Notes under the pieces: generated by a model
Seen by the model: only the letters and a program-made list of their open reading frames with translations
What the model was told of the DNA's origin: nothing
The model's database searches: none
Translations under genes and position numbers: made by a program
Part shown: positions 8,336-16,226 of the stretch, in pieces
How the letters are laid out: every line of letters begins with the position of its first letter
Numbering within the stretch: position 1 is the stretch's first letter
Source: Neomesorhizobium albiziae
Lineage (GTDB): Bacteria > Pseudomonadota > Alphaproteobacteria > Rhizobiales > Rhizobiaceae
Assembly: GCF_900114255.1 (NCBI RefSeq)
Contig: NZ_FOSL01000015.1
Coordinates: 1 to 64,000 of the forward strand
Reading direction: 5' to 3'
DNA length: 64,000 bases

Positions 8336-8863
8336 TCAAGCAGCTTCCTGCATAGCGCGCTCGTTGACGCCGCCTTCTCCCAAGGCAGACAGCGCCTCGT
8401 CCGTGGCTTCTTCTTCGGCCAGCGTGGCCTTGAGTATGTCCGCCGCTTCCGTCATACCGAGCTGATCAGCCCAAGCAATAAGAGTGCCGTAACGCGCGAT
8501 TTCATAGTGCTCGACCGCTTGCGCAGCCGCCACCAGACCAGCATCGAGGGCCGGAGCACCTTTATATTCGTCGAGGACTTCAGAGCCCTCCTCCAAAATG
8601 CCATCGATTGCAGGGCAGGTTCTGCCGCGCGCCGGCTTACCGAGCAAATCAAACACCTGCTCGAGGCGTTCCACCTGCGCTTCTGTTTCCGCAAGGTGTT
8701 TCTGAAAGGCGGCAACGACTTCCCCGCCCTCAGCGCCTTTAGCCATTTTCGGCAAGGCTTTCACGATCTTCTTCTCGGCGTAGTAGATATCCTTGAGCCC
8801 ATCGAGAAACAGGTCCTCAAGACCCTTCGTTGATGCCTTTGCGGCTTTCTTCGTAGTTGCCAT
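8336..8863 (-). CDS. Ferritin-like YciE/YciF family protein (DUF892)
   Basis: 175 residues. A short Lys/Ala/Thr-rich N-terminus is followed by LEDLFLDGLKDIYYAEKKIVKALPKM, the typical DUF892 opening. Four helices with conserved Glu/His (HLAETEAQVERLEQVF, VEHYEIARYGTL, LAEEEATDEAL) form a ferritin-like di-iron bundle. The family is induced by stress and sometimes protects DNA or membranes. Start set at MATTKK with GGGAG upstream, rather than the longer open frame. Confidence 0.88.
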   Translation of the reverse strand: MATTKKAAKASTKGLEDLFLDGLKDIYYAEKKIVKALPKMAKGAEGGEVVAAFQKHLAETEAQVERLEQVFDLLGKPARGRTCPAIDGILEEGSEVLDEYKGAPALDAGLVAAAQAVEHYEIARYGTLIAWADQLGMTEAADILKATLAEEEATDEALSALGEGGVNERAMQEAA

Positions 8864-8941
8864 TGTCTTCTCCCAGGAGGTTAATTGAGCCTCGCCAACT
8901 GCTAGGCTTGTGATTAACCCCGCGCCGGGCGACAAGTTCCC

Positions 8942-9215
8942 CTACGAGCGACGATCTTCCGTATCGATTTGCTGAGCCTCACGTTCCAAGTGCTTCATCA
9001 TTTTCGAAATCTTTTTGGGTCGGTATGCTCACAAGATAGTTCCGCGTTTCCTCAAGGGCGACAGTGATCTCATCCAATTTGGCGTGGATCGCCTAGGTGT
9101 CTCAGTAGCCTGAATGAGTACCACACAACATCTGTCCAGCCGAGAGGAACCAGAGCGGTGCAGACTGCCATCAGTCCAAGAATGAACTAAAAGCCGGGCT
9201 TAAAGAGCGCGTTCG
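8942..9215 (-). pseudogene. Degraded small membrane protein relic
   Basis: Minus-strand frames give FILGLMAVCTALVPLGW (a membrane helix), then AKLDEITVALEETRNYLV and, in another frame, KHLEREAQQIDTEDRRS to a stop at 8942. The order helix, KLDEI.xALEExRN, then acidic tail recalls the end of small iron-permease-like or similar membrane proteins, but identity is uncertain. Several stops and a frameshift separate the pieces. Nothing else is seen between 8936 and 9321. Confidence 0.35.
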
Positions 9216-9321
9216 GCTGCAATGAAAAAGTGACTTGTTCATTGCCAAAAAACGCTGCCCCGCCGGTTTGGTTCTGGAACCCTTCTCCCTTCTTAAAAGT
9301 TGCTCATTTCATAAGGGAGAT

Positions 9322-9631
9322 TGAGTACGCGAATTGAATGTGGGCATTGTGTTTGTGGCGCTATTACTGCAGAAATGTCCGAAGAGCCGTTTTGGATCTG
9401 TTACAATCACGACAACGATTGCCGCCGGGCTATCGGAGACCACTGACTATCTGGATTGGATACCGGCCCTACGAAATTCGATTCCAGAAAGGCAATCCTA
9501 GAAACTTCTCGAAGATGAGGGGTGTAACCGGATATTTCTGCGGGAATTGCGGCACCTCCATCGCCTATGCCGATGGCGATTTTCATGACGCCAATGCGAT
9601 CTATCTCGTCTTGACCGAAGCGAACGGATAG
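9322..9631 (+). pseudogene. GFA family (glutathione-dependent formaldehyde-activating-like), frameshifted and truncated
   Basis: From a TTG at 9322 the frame reads IECGHCVCGAITAEMSEEPF, then a CYNHDNDCRRAIG segment, and hits a stop. In the next frame it continues LTIWIGYRPYEIRF, then RGVTGYFCGNCGTSIAYAD and ends YLVLTEANG. Together these give the zinc-binding Cys pattern of GFA/Mss4-like proteins (CxCG, a second pair here partly replaced by Asn/Asp, FCxxCG). One frameshift near 9435 breaks the gene and the usual C-terminal 30 or so residues are missing, so it is probably non-functional. Confidence 0.7.
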
Positions 9632-9642
9632 ATCGCGCAGCC

Positions 9643-9966
9643 TCACTCTCTCCTCCAGGCCAAGCCGAAAATGAACCCTGCTCCGAAGCCAATCGCGATT
9701 GTTGCCATCGGATGTTCTCCCAGCGAATCCTCAACCGGCTCTATAAGTCTGTCCGCCATTCTGACGACGGTCGTCGTGCGATCCCGCCCTACGTCGGACG
9801 CCACCGTCCGCAAATCAGACCGGAGACGCCCGATGCGTTTCCTGGCTTCATTCAGTGCCGGTGAGAGGTCGTCAGGAGGTGCCATACGTAGGTCGGCCAC
9901 CTCCGCTGACAATATGTCCAAATCCAGCTGTAGGGTCTGCAAATCCCGTCCTCTGGCCCCTGCCAT
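9643..9966 (-). CDS. YqjD/ElaB-like DUF883 family protein
   Basis: 107 residues starting MAGARGRDLQTLQLDLDILS after a strong AAGGAGGAG site; the longer upstream frame lacks such a site. A helical, coiled-coil-like body (residues 8-75) is followed by a C-terminal glycine-rich membrane helix (MATIAIGFGAGFIFGLA) and a basic end. This is the layout of tail-anchored, ribosome-associated ElaB/YqjD proteins. Family assignment rests on layout more than residue identity. Confidence 0.6.
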   Translation of the reverse strand: MAGARGRDLQTLQLDLDILSAEVADLRMAPPDDLSPALNEARKRIGRLRSDLRTVASDVGRDRTTTVVRMADRLIEPVEDSLGEHPMATIAIGFGAGFIFGLAWRRE

Positions 9967-10177
9967 GACCTCCTCCTTCAGCGATAGAGTTTTTTCGGCC
10001 CGACACTGGTGGCAGTGACCCGGCCCTGATCTCGCGGCTTCTTTCGGTTCTGTCGTCTGCTTTAATGCTGCTCCTTCTTCATGAACCTCCTCCACTGACT
10101 TCGGTTCCATGGCACGCGTCGGGACAAGAGCGGGCAGGGGCAACCGGCCGGCGGGAACCCCGAGCCCGGGGATTGTG

Positions 10178-10378
10178 TCAGCCTACCGTGAGGGCAAGCC
10201 GGACCACATAGGCGACCAGGGCGGCTGCAGTGACCAGGGCTATAGGAAACTGCGTTTTGGCCGCTTTGCTGACGTGCCGATTATTGACCATCCGGTGCAG
10301 CCCCGTCTTCACCTCTTCGAGCCTCATGCGGAAGGCGTTCTCAGCCGGCACACTCAGGCTACCGAGCGCCCAACCCAA
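10178..10378 (-). CDS. Small membrane protein, start uncertain
   Basis: At least 66 residues ending FPIALVTAAALVAYVVRLAL, a membrane helix. The same frame stays open upstream to about 10490 and includes IVVGTICALYLSPVALPLLG, a second helix, but without a clear start codon. The true gene may be longer or have lost its 5-prime end. It lies just downstream, in minus orientation, of the region with the DnaB relic. No family recognised. Confidence 0.4.
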   Translation of the reverse strand: MGWALGSLSVPAENAFRMRLEEVKTGLHRMVNNRHVSKAAKTQFPIALVTAAALVAYVVRLALTVG

Positions 10379-10841
10379 AAGAGGGAGGGCGACCGGCGAG
10401 AGATAAAGCGCGCAGATCGTACCGACGACGATCTTGCCGGGAACACGCCATTCCCTTCCGCGGCTGCCGCGACAGATCCAAGCAAGCCAGCCGTAGGGAG
10501 CTCACCCTTCCCGGTTGTGAGCATTTCCCAAATGTTCCCTTAGGCGTCGGTTGCTGAGAGGGTAGGTCGTGCCCGGGCGGCCTTCACGTGAAGGAACAGT
10601 CAGCGCAAAAGGTGATGCGATCATACGCGCGGTCGAGCGCGCGATCGAGTTTCAGGGCCGCGACATCGAGGCGGTCACTCGGGCGAACCCCCGTCTCTTC
10701 CGGCTGTCGGCTTTCAGCGCAGTAGTCCGGAAGCTCGCGCGCCACTGCGAGCTCTACCTCCGCAGATCGAGAACCAGACGGCCAGAGCCTGCTTGATCGA
10801 GCCGCCGCCATAAGTATCGCCCATGACCGGGCGGAAGGAAT

Positions 10842-11126
10842 CGCCACCCTCACCACGTACTGCCAGACCGGCATGTCACCGATCATCGCATCCGCCGGCA
10901 AATAGGGCTTCAAGAGTGATCGGATTGACCGATCGAGACCTGCGATCATGGCGCCCATTGTCTCTTACAGCGTTCCATGAAGCAGCTCGTGAAAATGCTG
11001 AGCCCGGTGAAAGCCGGCAACACTCCAGTGTGCGTCTGCATTGACAATGATTGCCCCGAGCAGCGCTTGTTCTGCCTCGATCGCGTCTGGAAGTGCGGCA
11101 CGAAAATCGCAAGCGAGTGCATTCAT
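10842..11126 (-). pseudogene. Replicative helicase DnaB N-terminal domain relic
   Basis: From the ATG at 11126 (GGAGAG upstream) the frame reads IEAEQALLGAIIVNADAHW, then HFHELLHGTL, and meets an in-frame TAA at 10965. It resumes in frame as ETMGAMIAG, then LKPYLPADAMIGDMPVWQY. This is the DnaB N-terminal domain signature (IEAEQALLGAIL, HF..LH..IYE, LK..L). The stop replaces the expected Tyr codon of LYE. After VVRVA the similarity is lost. Phages and plasmids in rhizobia often carry such DnaB homologues. Confidence 0.75.
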
Positions 11127-11173
11127 CGCGAATCTCTCCGGAACAATGCCAGGGTCGACGCGTTCGCCCTCCC

Positions 11174-11431
11174 ATGCAGGACGCCACCTTTCAACAGCCG
11201 GTTCATATTGCTTTTGGCCGACCCGCCCCGGTCCTGAGCATCACGACGACACAGGAAGCGGCTAGGCATCTGCTTGGTAGCCAATGGCCGGAAGGGCCAA
11301 TGAGAGAAATTGCAGCGCTCGCGTTGGTCGGTGTCAGCTCGGGAGACGTAACTACTGACGAAGCCCGAGAAGCGTTCGTCGACGCGGCGATTGAAGCTGG
11401 TGTTCTGATTGCCGCCAATTCCACAATCTGA
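11174..11431 (+). CDS. DUF982 protein, copy 1
   Basis: 85 residues: FQQPVHIAFGRPAPVLSITT, TTQEAARHLLGSQWPEG, a central helix and TTDEAREAFVDAAIEAGVLI. This is the DUF982 pattern (PV...G....I.s..eAa..L...WP, then AR.AF..AA.EAG.L). The family is expanded in Rhizobiales and has no known biochemical role. The gene lies between two phage-type relics on the other strand. Start at MQDATFQQP; upstream open frame is judged non-coding. Confidence 0.8.
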   Translation: MQDATFQQPVHIAFGRPAPVLSITTTQEAARHLLGSQWPEGPMREIAALALVGVSSGDVTTDEAREAFVDAAIEAGVLIAANSTI

Positions 11432-11443
11432 AGCGGGCCATGT

Positions 11444-11740
11444 TTGCCGGAACTGCAAAGCCCAACGAACGTTTTTCCCCACATGATCGTTTTCGAACCG
11501 CCCGTTGGCATTTATCTCGGCATCGGCCAGATCCGAGTGGTGAACTCGCTGCAGGATGCAGCGGAATGCCTGATGAGTGAGAAATGGCCGGGGCTGCGAG
11601 GCGCAGCCTTTGAAAAAGCGACGCTCATTCTTATCGCTGCGAGTGCAGGCTTCAAGAACGCCGACCAGGCGCGTCAAGCTTTTGCCAGCGCTGCCGTCGA
11701 AGCCGGTATCCTGGTCGATCCGAAGCTGCTGGTGCACTGA
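11444..11740 (+). CDS. DUF982 protein, copy 2
   Basis: FEPPVGIYLGIGQIRVVN, DAAECLMSEKWPGLRG, then QARQAFASAAVEAGILVDP: a full DUF982 domain. The start is unclear. TTG at 11444 gives 98 residues, ATG at 11483 gives 85, which fits the other copies better; neither has a good ribosome site. It follows copy 1 by 12 bases, so the two are probably cotranscribed. Confidence 0.78.
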   Translation: MPELQSPTNVFPHMIVFEPPVGIYLGIGQIRVVNSLQDAAECLMSEKWPGLRGAAFEKATLILIAASAGFKNADQARQAFASAAVEAGILVDPKLLVH

Positions 11741-11835
11741 AAGCCGATTGCTTCGATTATTTGATTCCCCGGCCGTCGCAGCAGCTCGGAAGCGGCGTGA
11801 GCAAGCGGGCGACTTGCCGGATAGGTGGCATCTCG

Positions 11836-12372
11836 TCATGCTGCTCTCGCCTGCAATGCCTTGAACCGCTGGCAAGCCTGGCCAGCCATCGCGATGCCGA
11901 CGGCTTTCGCGGCGTCGGCGTTCTTCACATTGATCTTGAACACTCGACACCGCTGCACCGCTTCCACATGGCACGGTCAAAGCCGGGCGAGCGGCCCATG
12001 CCGAGAAAATGTTTGCGCCAGGTTGCTGACGGTATTGTCTCCCAAGGGATGCGGCGGCGATAATGGCCACAGCCGCGCACTCCTTCAAGCTGAAGTGCAT
12101 TCGGGTTGATGGTCTGCTCGTCGACCGGGCCGGTGAGCGTCTGGCGCGTCTTCTTGAACGAGACGACGTTGCGCATAGGCTGTTGGATGGCCACGAAATC
12201 CGGCCGACCGGCCTTAAACATTGGCAGCAGCTGCAGCGCCAGAGACGCAGCTTTCTCTCGGCATTTTCGCCGACGGCTTTGATGATTCCGGTTTTGATCG
12301 AAGAGAGCGAGGAACCGGGCTCATACCATGCGAAACCGGTTCCGTTGCGATGTCGAATCCGAGGATCAGCAT
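11836..12372 (-). pseudogene. Phage-type RuvC-like Holliday junction resolvase relic
   Basis: Minus-strand pieces in alternating frames rebuild a RuvC-like nuclease: LILGFDIAT (first catalytic Asp), TGFAWYEPGSSLSSIKTG, FKAGRPDFVAIQQP (usual Glu of the strand now Gln), TINPNALQL, IPWETIPSATWRKHFLG and, last, KNADAAKAVGIAMAGQAC (the AD.AxAxGIA end of these enzymes). At least three frameshifts separate the pieces, so the gene is dead. Assignment is by motif order as I recall it for phage resolvases in alphaproteobacteria. Confidence 0.65.
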
Positions 12373-12437
12373 GGAACCTTCGACAGCGCCGGACGTTGCT
12401 GAGCGTCCCATTTCCACACTGCTGTCCGGAGTTTGCC

Positions 12438-12743
12438 ATGACGCACGAGAGGCTGTTTCACGCGCCCGTCTCTGTGTCGGTCGAGCTTGGTCTCAGGCGC
12501 GATATCGAGTCGATTGCAGAAGCTCAAAAATTGCTGGCCGAGTGGTATGAGTCTCGAAGAGGACCGCTCCATGAAGCAGCGGTGCAGGCGTGCAATTTCG
12601 CGGCCAACGGTTATGTGACAACCGATCAGGCTCGGAGCGCCCTTGTCGCCTTTGCTGAGGCAACAGGTATTCTTCCGCCGGACGTTGATCACGTCATCGC
12701 GGCGCATGCAGTCGCCAGGTCCTATGATGGATTTGCTTCCTGA
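12438..12743 (+). CDS. DUF982 protein, copy 3
   Basis: 101 residues starting MTHERLFHAPVSVSVELG. It has SIAEAQKLLAEWYESRRGPL and VTTDQARSALVAFAEATGIL, the two halves of DUF982, and a short C-terminal extension. Start chosen at the ATG at 12438; the frame is open much further upstream, but that part is antisense to the resolvase relic. Function unknown. Confidence 0.78.
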   Translation: MTHERLFHAPVSVSVELGLRRDIESIAEAQKLLAEWYESRRGPLHEAAVQACNFAANGYVTTDQARSALVAFAEATGILPPDVDHVIAAHAVARSYDGFAS

Positions 12744-12965
12744 GGTCATACAGCGGCCACTGCCTCAATCTTGGCGCGACGTTTCTGCGTGGGCTCGTCG
12801 GCCGTCGCATCACAGCTCTCCTCCAGCTTCACCAGCGCCGGTTCTAATAAGCGGCCGGGAGGTCCGCTACAAAGGAAGGAAGGGAATGACAATGGATCGA
12901 AAACATCGCCGGAAGCGACGCGCTCGAATCCAGATGGACTTGTTCGGCTTGCGGAGCGGCCGACA

Positions 12966-13343
12966 TTAGCGGCCCTCCGCGAAGCGGGCGACTTGTTCCG
13001 GCGTCGGGACACGCATCCAAAAGCGGGCTCGGCCCAGCCGCAAGCGGATGCGAGGAACCCTCCCCCATGAATGCCTTCGCTTCGGCGACAATCGGGTCGG
13101 TGGAACCGATGAAGCCGCCGCACGCCACGGCGTCGAGGATGCTTCAGATGAAAGTCGGCGACCTGATCTCCAATGATCTCGAAAAGCCTTGCCGGCGGGT
13201 TTGCGGAGCCCACCGCGCTCCTCAAGCTTCCCAATGATTTGATGCACGCCGCTTCGCGAGGCAAAGCCAAGCCGTGTGGCGATCCCATTGTAGGACGGGT
13301 CAAAGGCGAGCGCTTCGCTCTGGCGTGCAGTGAAACTGGTCAT
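12966..13343 (-). pseudogene. LexA-like winged-helix regulator relic
   Basis: Begins MTSFTARQSEALAFDPSYNG, then ATRLGFASRSGVHQIIGKLEERG: the LexA-type winged helix (TxRQ.eAL, LG..SRSGvH.ii..LEERG). A stretch seems lost before PSYNG, since LexA normally has 'I..y....GxxPS' there. The frame then breaks; FEIIGDQVADFHLKH and ACGGFIGSTDPIVAEAKAFM follow in other frames. Small LexA-headed regulators occur in rhizobial prophages. The gene overlaps the stop of the upstream small gene by three bases. Confidence 0.55.
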
Positions 13344-13549
13344 GCAGCCTCCGCCATTTCCATCAGCCGGCGAAGCTCGGCTTCGGCCTCTGCCTGGGTC
13401 GCGCCGGTCGCGAACAACCGGGTGCGCGAGCAACGCGCCATCCAGATGCCATCGTGCAAACAGGTGACGAGGATGCTCGTGCTGGCGCCTTCGTGCAGGC
13501 ATTGCAATGCTTTGAGCCCGAACCGGCACACAGATTGGGATTGAGGCAC
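13340..13549 (-). CDS. Hypothetical small protein upstream of the LexA-like relic
   Basis: A possible 69-residue protein from a GTG at 13549, containing TSILVTCLHDGIWMARC followed by SRTRLFATGATQAEAEAELRRL. The C-terminal helix and the stop overlapping the next ATG suggest it was cotranscribed with the LexA-like gene. A longer open frame to 13954 exists, but its upstream part looks like low-complexity non-coding sequence. Not recognised. Confidence 0.35.
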   Translation of the reverse strand: MPQSQSVCRFGLKALQCLHEGASTSILVTCLHDGIWMARCSRTRLFATGATQAEAEAELRRLMEMAEAA

Positions 13550-13842
13550 TGATGACGAAGAACTTTCTTCCGCCGAAATGCAGGGGCCGGCGAGACCAGA
13601 GGGGGTAGCCTCGCCAGCCCGGTCCACAGCGAGTGGGGAGGAATTAATCACCTGCCGCGGATGAGAAACGCTAACAGAGTTCGCGCCGCTCGGCGAAGCC
13701 GAAGCGGTCACGTTCTGGGACTGCTCGTCTCGAATTTTGAACTCTGCCGAGTTGGCTTGGATGAAATTGTTCGCCTCAAGGAACCGCTGCCTGGCCCCTC
13801 GCCTGCCGCTTCCAGCAGTGCAACGTGACCGCGCGAGGTGCG

Positions 13843-14115
13843 ATGAAACTCCATCCGCGTCGAATTCGCTGACGGCTACGTGATGATCACGAGCGGCAAT
13901 TCCATCCGGAAGTGCCGGGAGGCAAGCTGATGGCCCGCGTCGCCCTTCTTCCAACAGCTTTCTAGCGTCAGCCCACTGGCAAAAATAGCCGGCCGGTCAA
14001 GGAAAAAGCCTACCTCGTGCTGGCGCTTCACGGCGCCTATCCCAACGCCGGTCTCGCCTTGCTCGTGATCCAAAACGTCGAGCGCAAGCCCCCTGTCGGC
14101 GAGGTGCGACCGTGA
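13843..14115 (+). pseudogene. Phage-associated hypothetical relic
   Basis: One plus-strand frame gives FHPEVPGGKLMARVALLPT and, after a stop, KEKAYLVLALHGAYPNAGL, then NVERKPPVGEVRP to a final stop. Two in-frame stops interrupt it. The pieces look like real protein but match no named domain I can recall. It is read in the same direction as the following small gene remnants. Confidence 0.4.
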
Positions 14116-14123
14116 TTTCCCTT

Positions 14124-14243
14124 TTATCGCACGGGCGGCACGGGACTGATTGGTCCCGGCGCCGGCGGATCACCCGGCACTGGATTTGGTGGGTTCGGCT
14201 GCGGGGGTATAGGCTGTGGTGGATGAGGTTCTTGGTCGATCAT
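14124..14243 (-). CDS. 39-residue proline-rich peptide
   Basis: Starts MIDQEPHPPQPIPPQPN and continues as PxP repeats to the end (about 40 percent Pro). An AGGAG site lies nine bases upstream, so translation is plausible. Short Pro-rich ORFs of this kind recur in rhizobia without known function. The opposite strand holds a fragment ending FKDWFPVMVEKQAKAEGRAK, itself perhaps the end of a lost gene. Confidence 0.45.
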   Translation of the reverse strand: MIDQEPHPPQPIPPQPNPPNPVPGDPPAPGPISPVPPVR

Positions 14244-14335
14244 CGAACTCAGCTCCTTTCCGTTGCAACGAAAGTCTTCAAGGACTGGTTCCCCGTAATG
14301 GTTGAGAAGCAAGCCAAGGCGGAAGGGAGAGCGAA

Positions 14336-14509
14336 GTGACGCGGCATCTCGCGATCACGCAACGCCAGGCGCGCACGCTATTGCGCGCGGCTGAGGCAGA
14401 ACGTGGGATCGTCGAAGTCAAGATCGGCGCCGCGATCGGGGACGGAGAGCGCTTCTTCGCGCATGCAATAAACCATTTTGTGCATTGCAACAGAACTGGT
14501 TTGAGGTAG
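14336..14509 (+). CDS. Hypothetical 57-residue protein, probably truncated
   Basis: From GTG 14336 (overlapping the end of the frame that encodes VMVEKQAKAEGRAK): MTRHLAITQRQARTLLRAAE, then AERGIVEVKIGAAIGDGERF. The QAxxLLRAAE...GiVEVKIG pattern is one I associate with short phage-linked proteins that usually continue with VVRLIPE. Here that continuation is missing, so the 3-prime half may be replaced. Unknown function. Confidence 0.4.
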   Translation: MTRHLAITQRQARTLLRAAEAERGIVEVKIGAAIGDGERFFAHAINHFVHCNRTGLR

Positions 14510-14593
14510 TGTCTGGTTTGTCGGCCATCTTTTCCTCCCAAGGTGCGATGCCGGCAAATCCATCGAACTCATCTTCCCGAGTTCGCCCAATAG

Positions 14594-14627
14594 AAGCCCG
14601 CTGCAACTCCTCCCGCAGCGGGCTTTT
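14594..14627 (+). terminator. Rho-independent terminator
   Basis: Stem AAGCCCGCTGC with GCAGCGGGCTT across a ten-base loop, followed by TTTTATG on the plus strand. It would end plus-strand transcription from the 14336 gene. Nothing else is recognised between 14510 and 14948, apart from a minus-strand ATG with a strong site (GGGAGGAAAAG) opening a short frame that soon becomes implausible. Confidence 0.7.
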
Positions 14628-14948
14628 ATGTTCAAGAAATCATGAGTAACCGGGCGTGGACCTTGGGTCTCGGAGCACCACTATATGCCCGGCGACTCGG
14701 ATTCCGTAAGGCGGACTTGCTTCAGTCTTGGCGTCCCGCAAACACGACAAGTCGGTTGCGGCCGGTTGGTGCATTGGGGACCGCTGCAAGCCGGCCAGAC
14801 GTTAAGGGTGTTCGAACGAACTTCCCCACTACGTCAATGCTTTTTTCACAATCCAGTCACATACTGCATGGTCGCGGCAAATGAGCCGCAATCGAGGCCC
14901 TGCGGGCGATGGTCCCACAGTTGGCACGCTTTTTTTGAGCGAGGCCCA

Positions 14949-15266
14949 ATGGCAGCAAACGAATTCAACGCCCCCGTTCTTGTTGCGCTAGGTCCGCAGA
15001 GGACCATTCGCGTCGTATCGAGCGCCGCTGAGGCGATCGAATGCCTCTCCAGCATCTATTGGCCGAGAGTGGCCAAACGGCACTCGTTGGAGGCGGTACA
15101 TGTCTGCATGCAGGCTTGGCACGGGTACCGGACCGCGGAGAGCGCGCGCCAAGCGTTCATCGCCGCCGCGCAGGCCGCTACAGTTTTGATTGTCGGCAAT
15201 CATCGTCCCGCAGGCAGTCATTTGGCAGCGGAAGCCCGCAGCCGGCGACGGCATTCCGTCAAATAG
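14949..15266 (+). CDS. DUF982 protein, copy 4
   Basis: 105 residues: FNAPVLVALGPQRTIRVVSS, AAEAIECLSSIYWPRVAKR, then TAESARQAFIAAAQAATVLI, a complete DUF982 domain with a basic C-terminal extension. It is a stand-alone gene after the terminator at 14594. Fourth copy in under 4 kb. Confidence 0.8.
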   Translation: MAANEFNAPVLVALGPQRTIRVVSSAAEAIECLSSIYWPRVAKRHSLEAVHVCMQAWHGYRTAESARQAFIAAAQAATVLIVGNHRPAGSHLAAEARSRRRHSVK

Positions 15267-15349
15267 CGGGCCATATCCAGTTCGGCATTAGAAATGCCGG
15301 CAAGTTCGCCGATTTTGCGTGATCCTGCTCCAAGCCTCGTGCCGAAGGC

Positions 15350-15733
15350 TTACTGTCTGACGTGCGACGCTACCGACATCAGTTCCTGAGCGGTTGCGAA
15401 AGCGCGCGGAGGAAGTAGAGAAACCTTGACACGAGGTGCGAAAAAGCAACGCAAATACAGCTGATTAGTTACGACGTAGGTGCTCTCACAGATATGGTAT
15501 TGGTCGTCTGGGGACTCCTGTACGCGGTCTCGTGGAATGGTGAAATTGTGCGGCAAGTAAGTGTAACCGCCGTCGATCCTGGATCGCACCGAAGACCGAG
15601 GTATGGTGCGGCAATCATAACCATCGCAACACTTGTATTTCATCTGAGGGTCAAACTTGTCTTCGTACCAATCATGGGCGTTGGCGGCTGTTGCAGCGGC
15701 GATAGAAATTGCCGTGAAGATGAATCTTCGCAT
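15350..15733 (-). CDS. Secreted hypothetical protein
   Basis: 127 residues with a signal peptide (MRRFIFTAISIAAATAANA, cleavage before HDWYED). The mature part holds YKCCDGYDCRTIP, an extended region and YHICESTYVVTNQLYLRCFF, so about five cysteines suited to disulfides in the periplasm. The start ATG at 15733 has GAGGA upstream. The pattern HDWY..kC....DC...p recurs in small secreted rhizobial proteins of unknown role. Confidence 0.7.
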   Translation of the reverse strand: MRRFIFTAISIAAATAANAHDWYEDKFDPQMKYKCCDGYDCRTIPRSSVRSRIDGGYTYLPHNFTIPRDRVQESPDDQYHICESTYVVTNQLYLRCFFAPRVKVSLLPPRAFATAQELMSVASHVRQ

Positions 15734-16226
15734 GGCATTCCTCAAGTATTTGGCAGGCGCTGCCCGTTCCCTAGCGGTCTCGGCATCGAAGGGCCGATTA
15801 TTCGGTCACAATAGCGTACTGACGAGACTTCGGGGTTGTGACAACTGCCGCGAAGTTAGCATGGCGCATCGCCAGCGTCGCTACCACTCAATTCTCCGGC
15901 TGGACTGTCGCATGTAATCCTGTCGAACGACTCGTGAGACCGCTGTCCCAATGATTCAGATGGAACTTCATGAGGGGAGAAGGATTCAGATAGAAAGCCC
16001 AAGCAGCCATTGAAAACCAATAGATTTTTCAAACCTGAGATTCAGTTCGAAGCGATGTCGGCATAAAATGTTCCACTCCTGCAAAGCAGAAAATGTCATT
16101 TCTGACGCCGCAGTGACAGTCTCCGGCCGAGAGCACAGAGACCGTCGAGGTGAGACTCGGCGCCCGCATCGCGGAATGCATTATCCGATGGCGCCGGTGA
16201 GGCAAGTTGTGATCGACCTCACATCA
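15734..16226. other. Intergenic, nothing recognised
   Basis: Between the secreted protein start and the end of the hydrolase gene I find no coding sequence with family resemblance. The plus-strand frame through 16068 onward is the antisense of the hydrolase. The region is a likely promoter area for the 15733 gene only. Confidence 0.5.

Noticed and set aside
10569-10796. Plus-strand frame with GDAIIRAVERAIEFQGRDIE
   Set aside because: Protein-like in part, but no ribosome site, no family, and the opposite strand continues from the DnaB relic; undecidable.
11123-12439. 438-residue minus-strand open frame
   Set aside because: Its translation is Arg/Ser-rich and mixes frames; only short parts coincide with the resolvase relic. 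Not a single gene.
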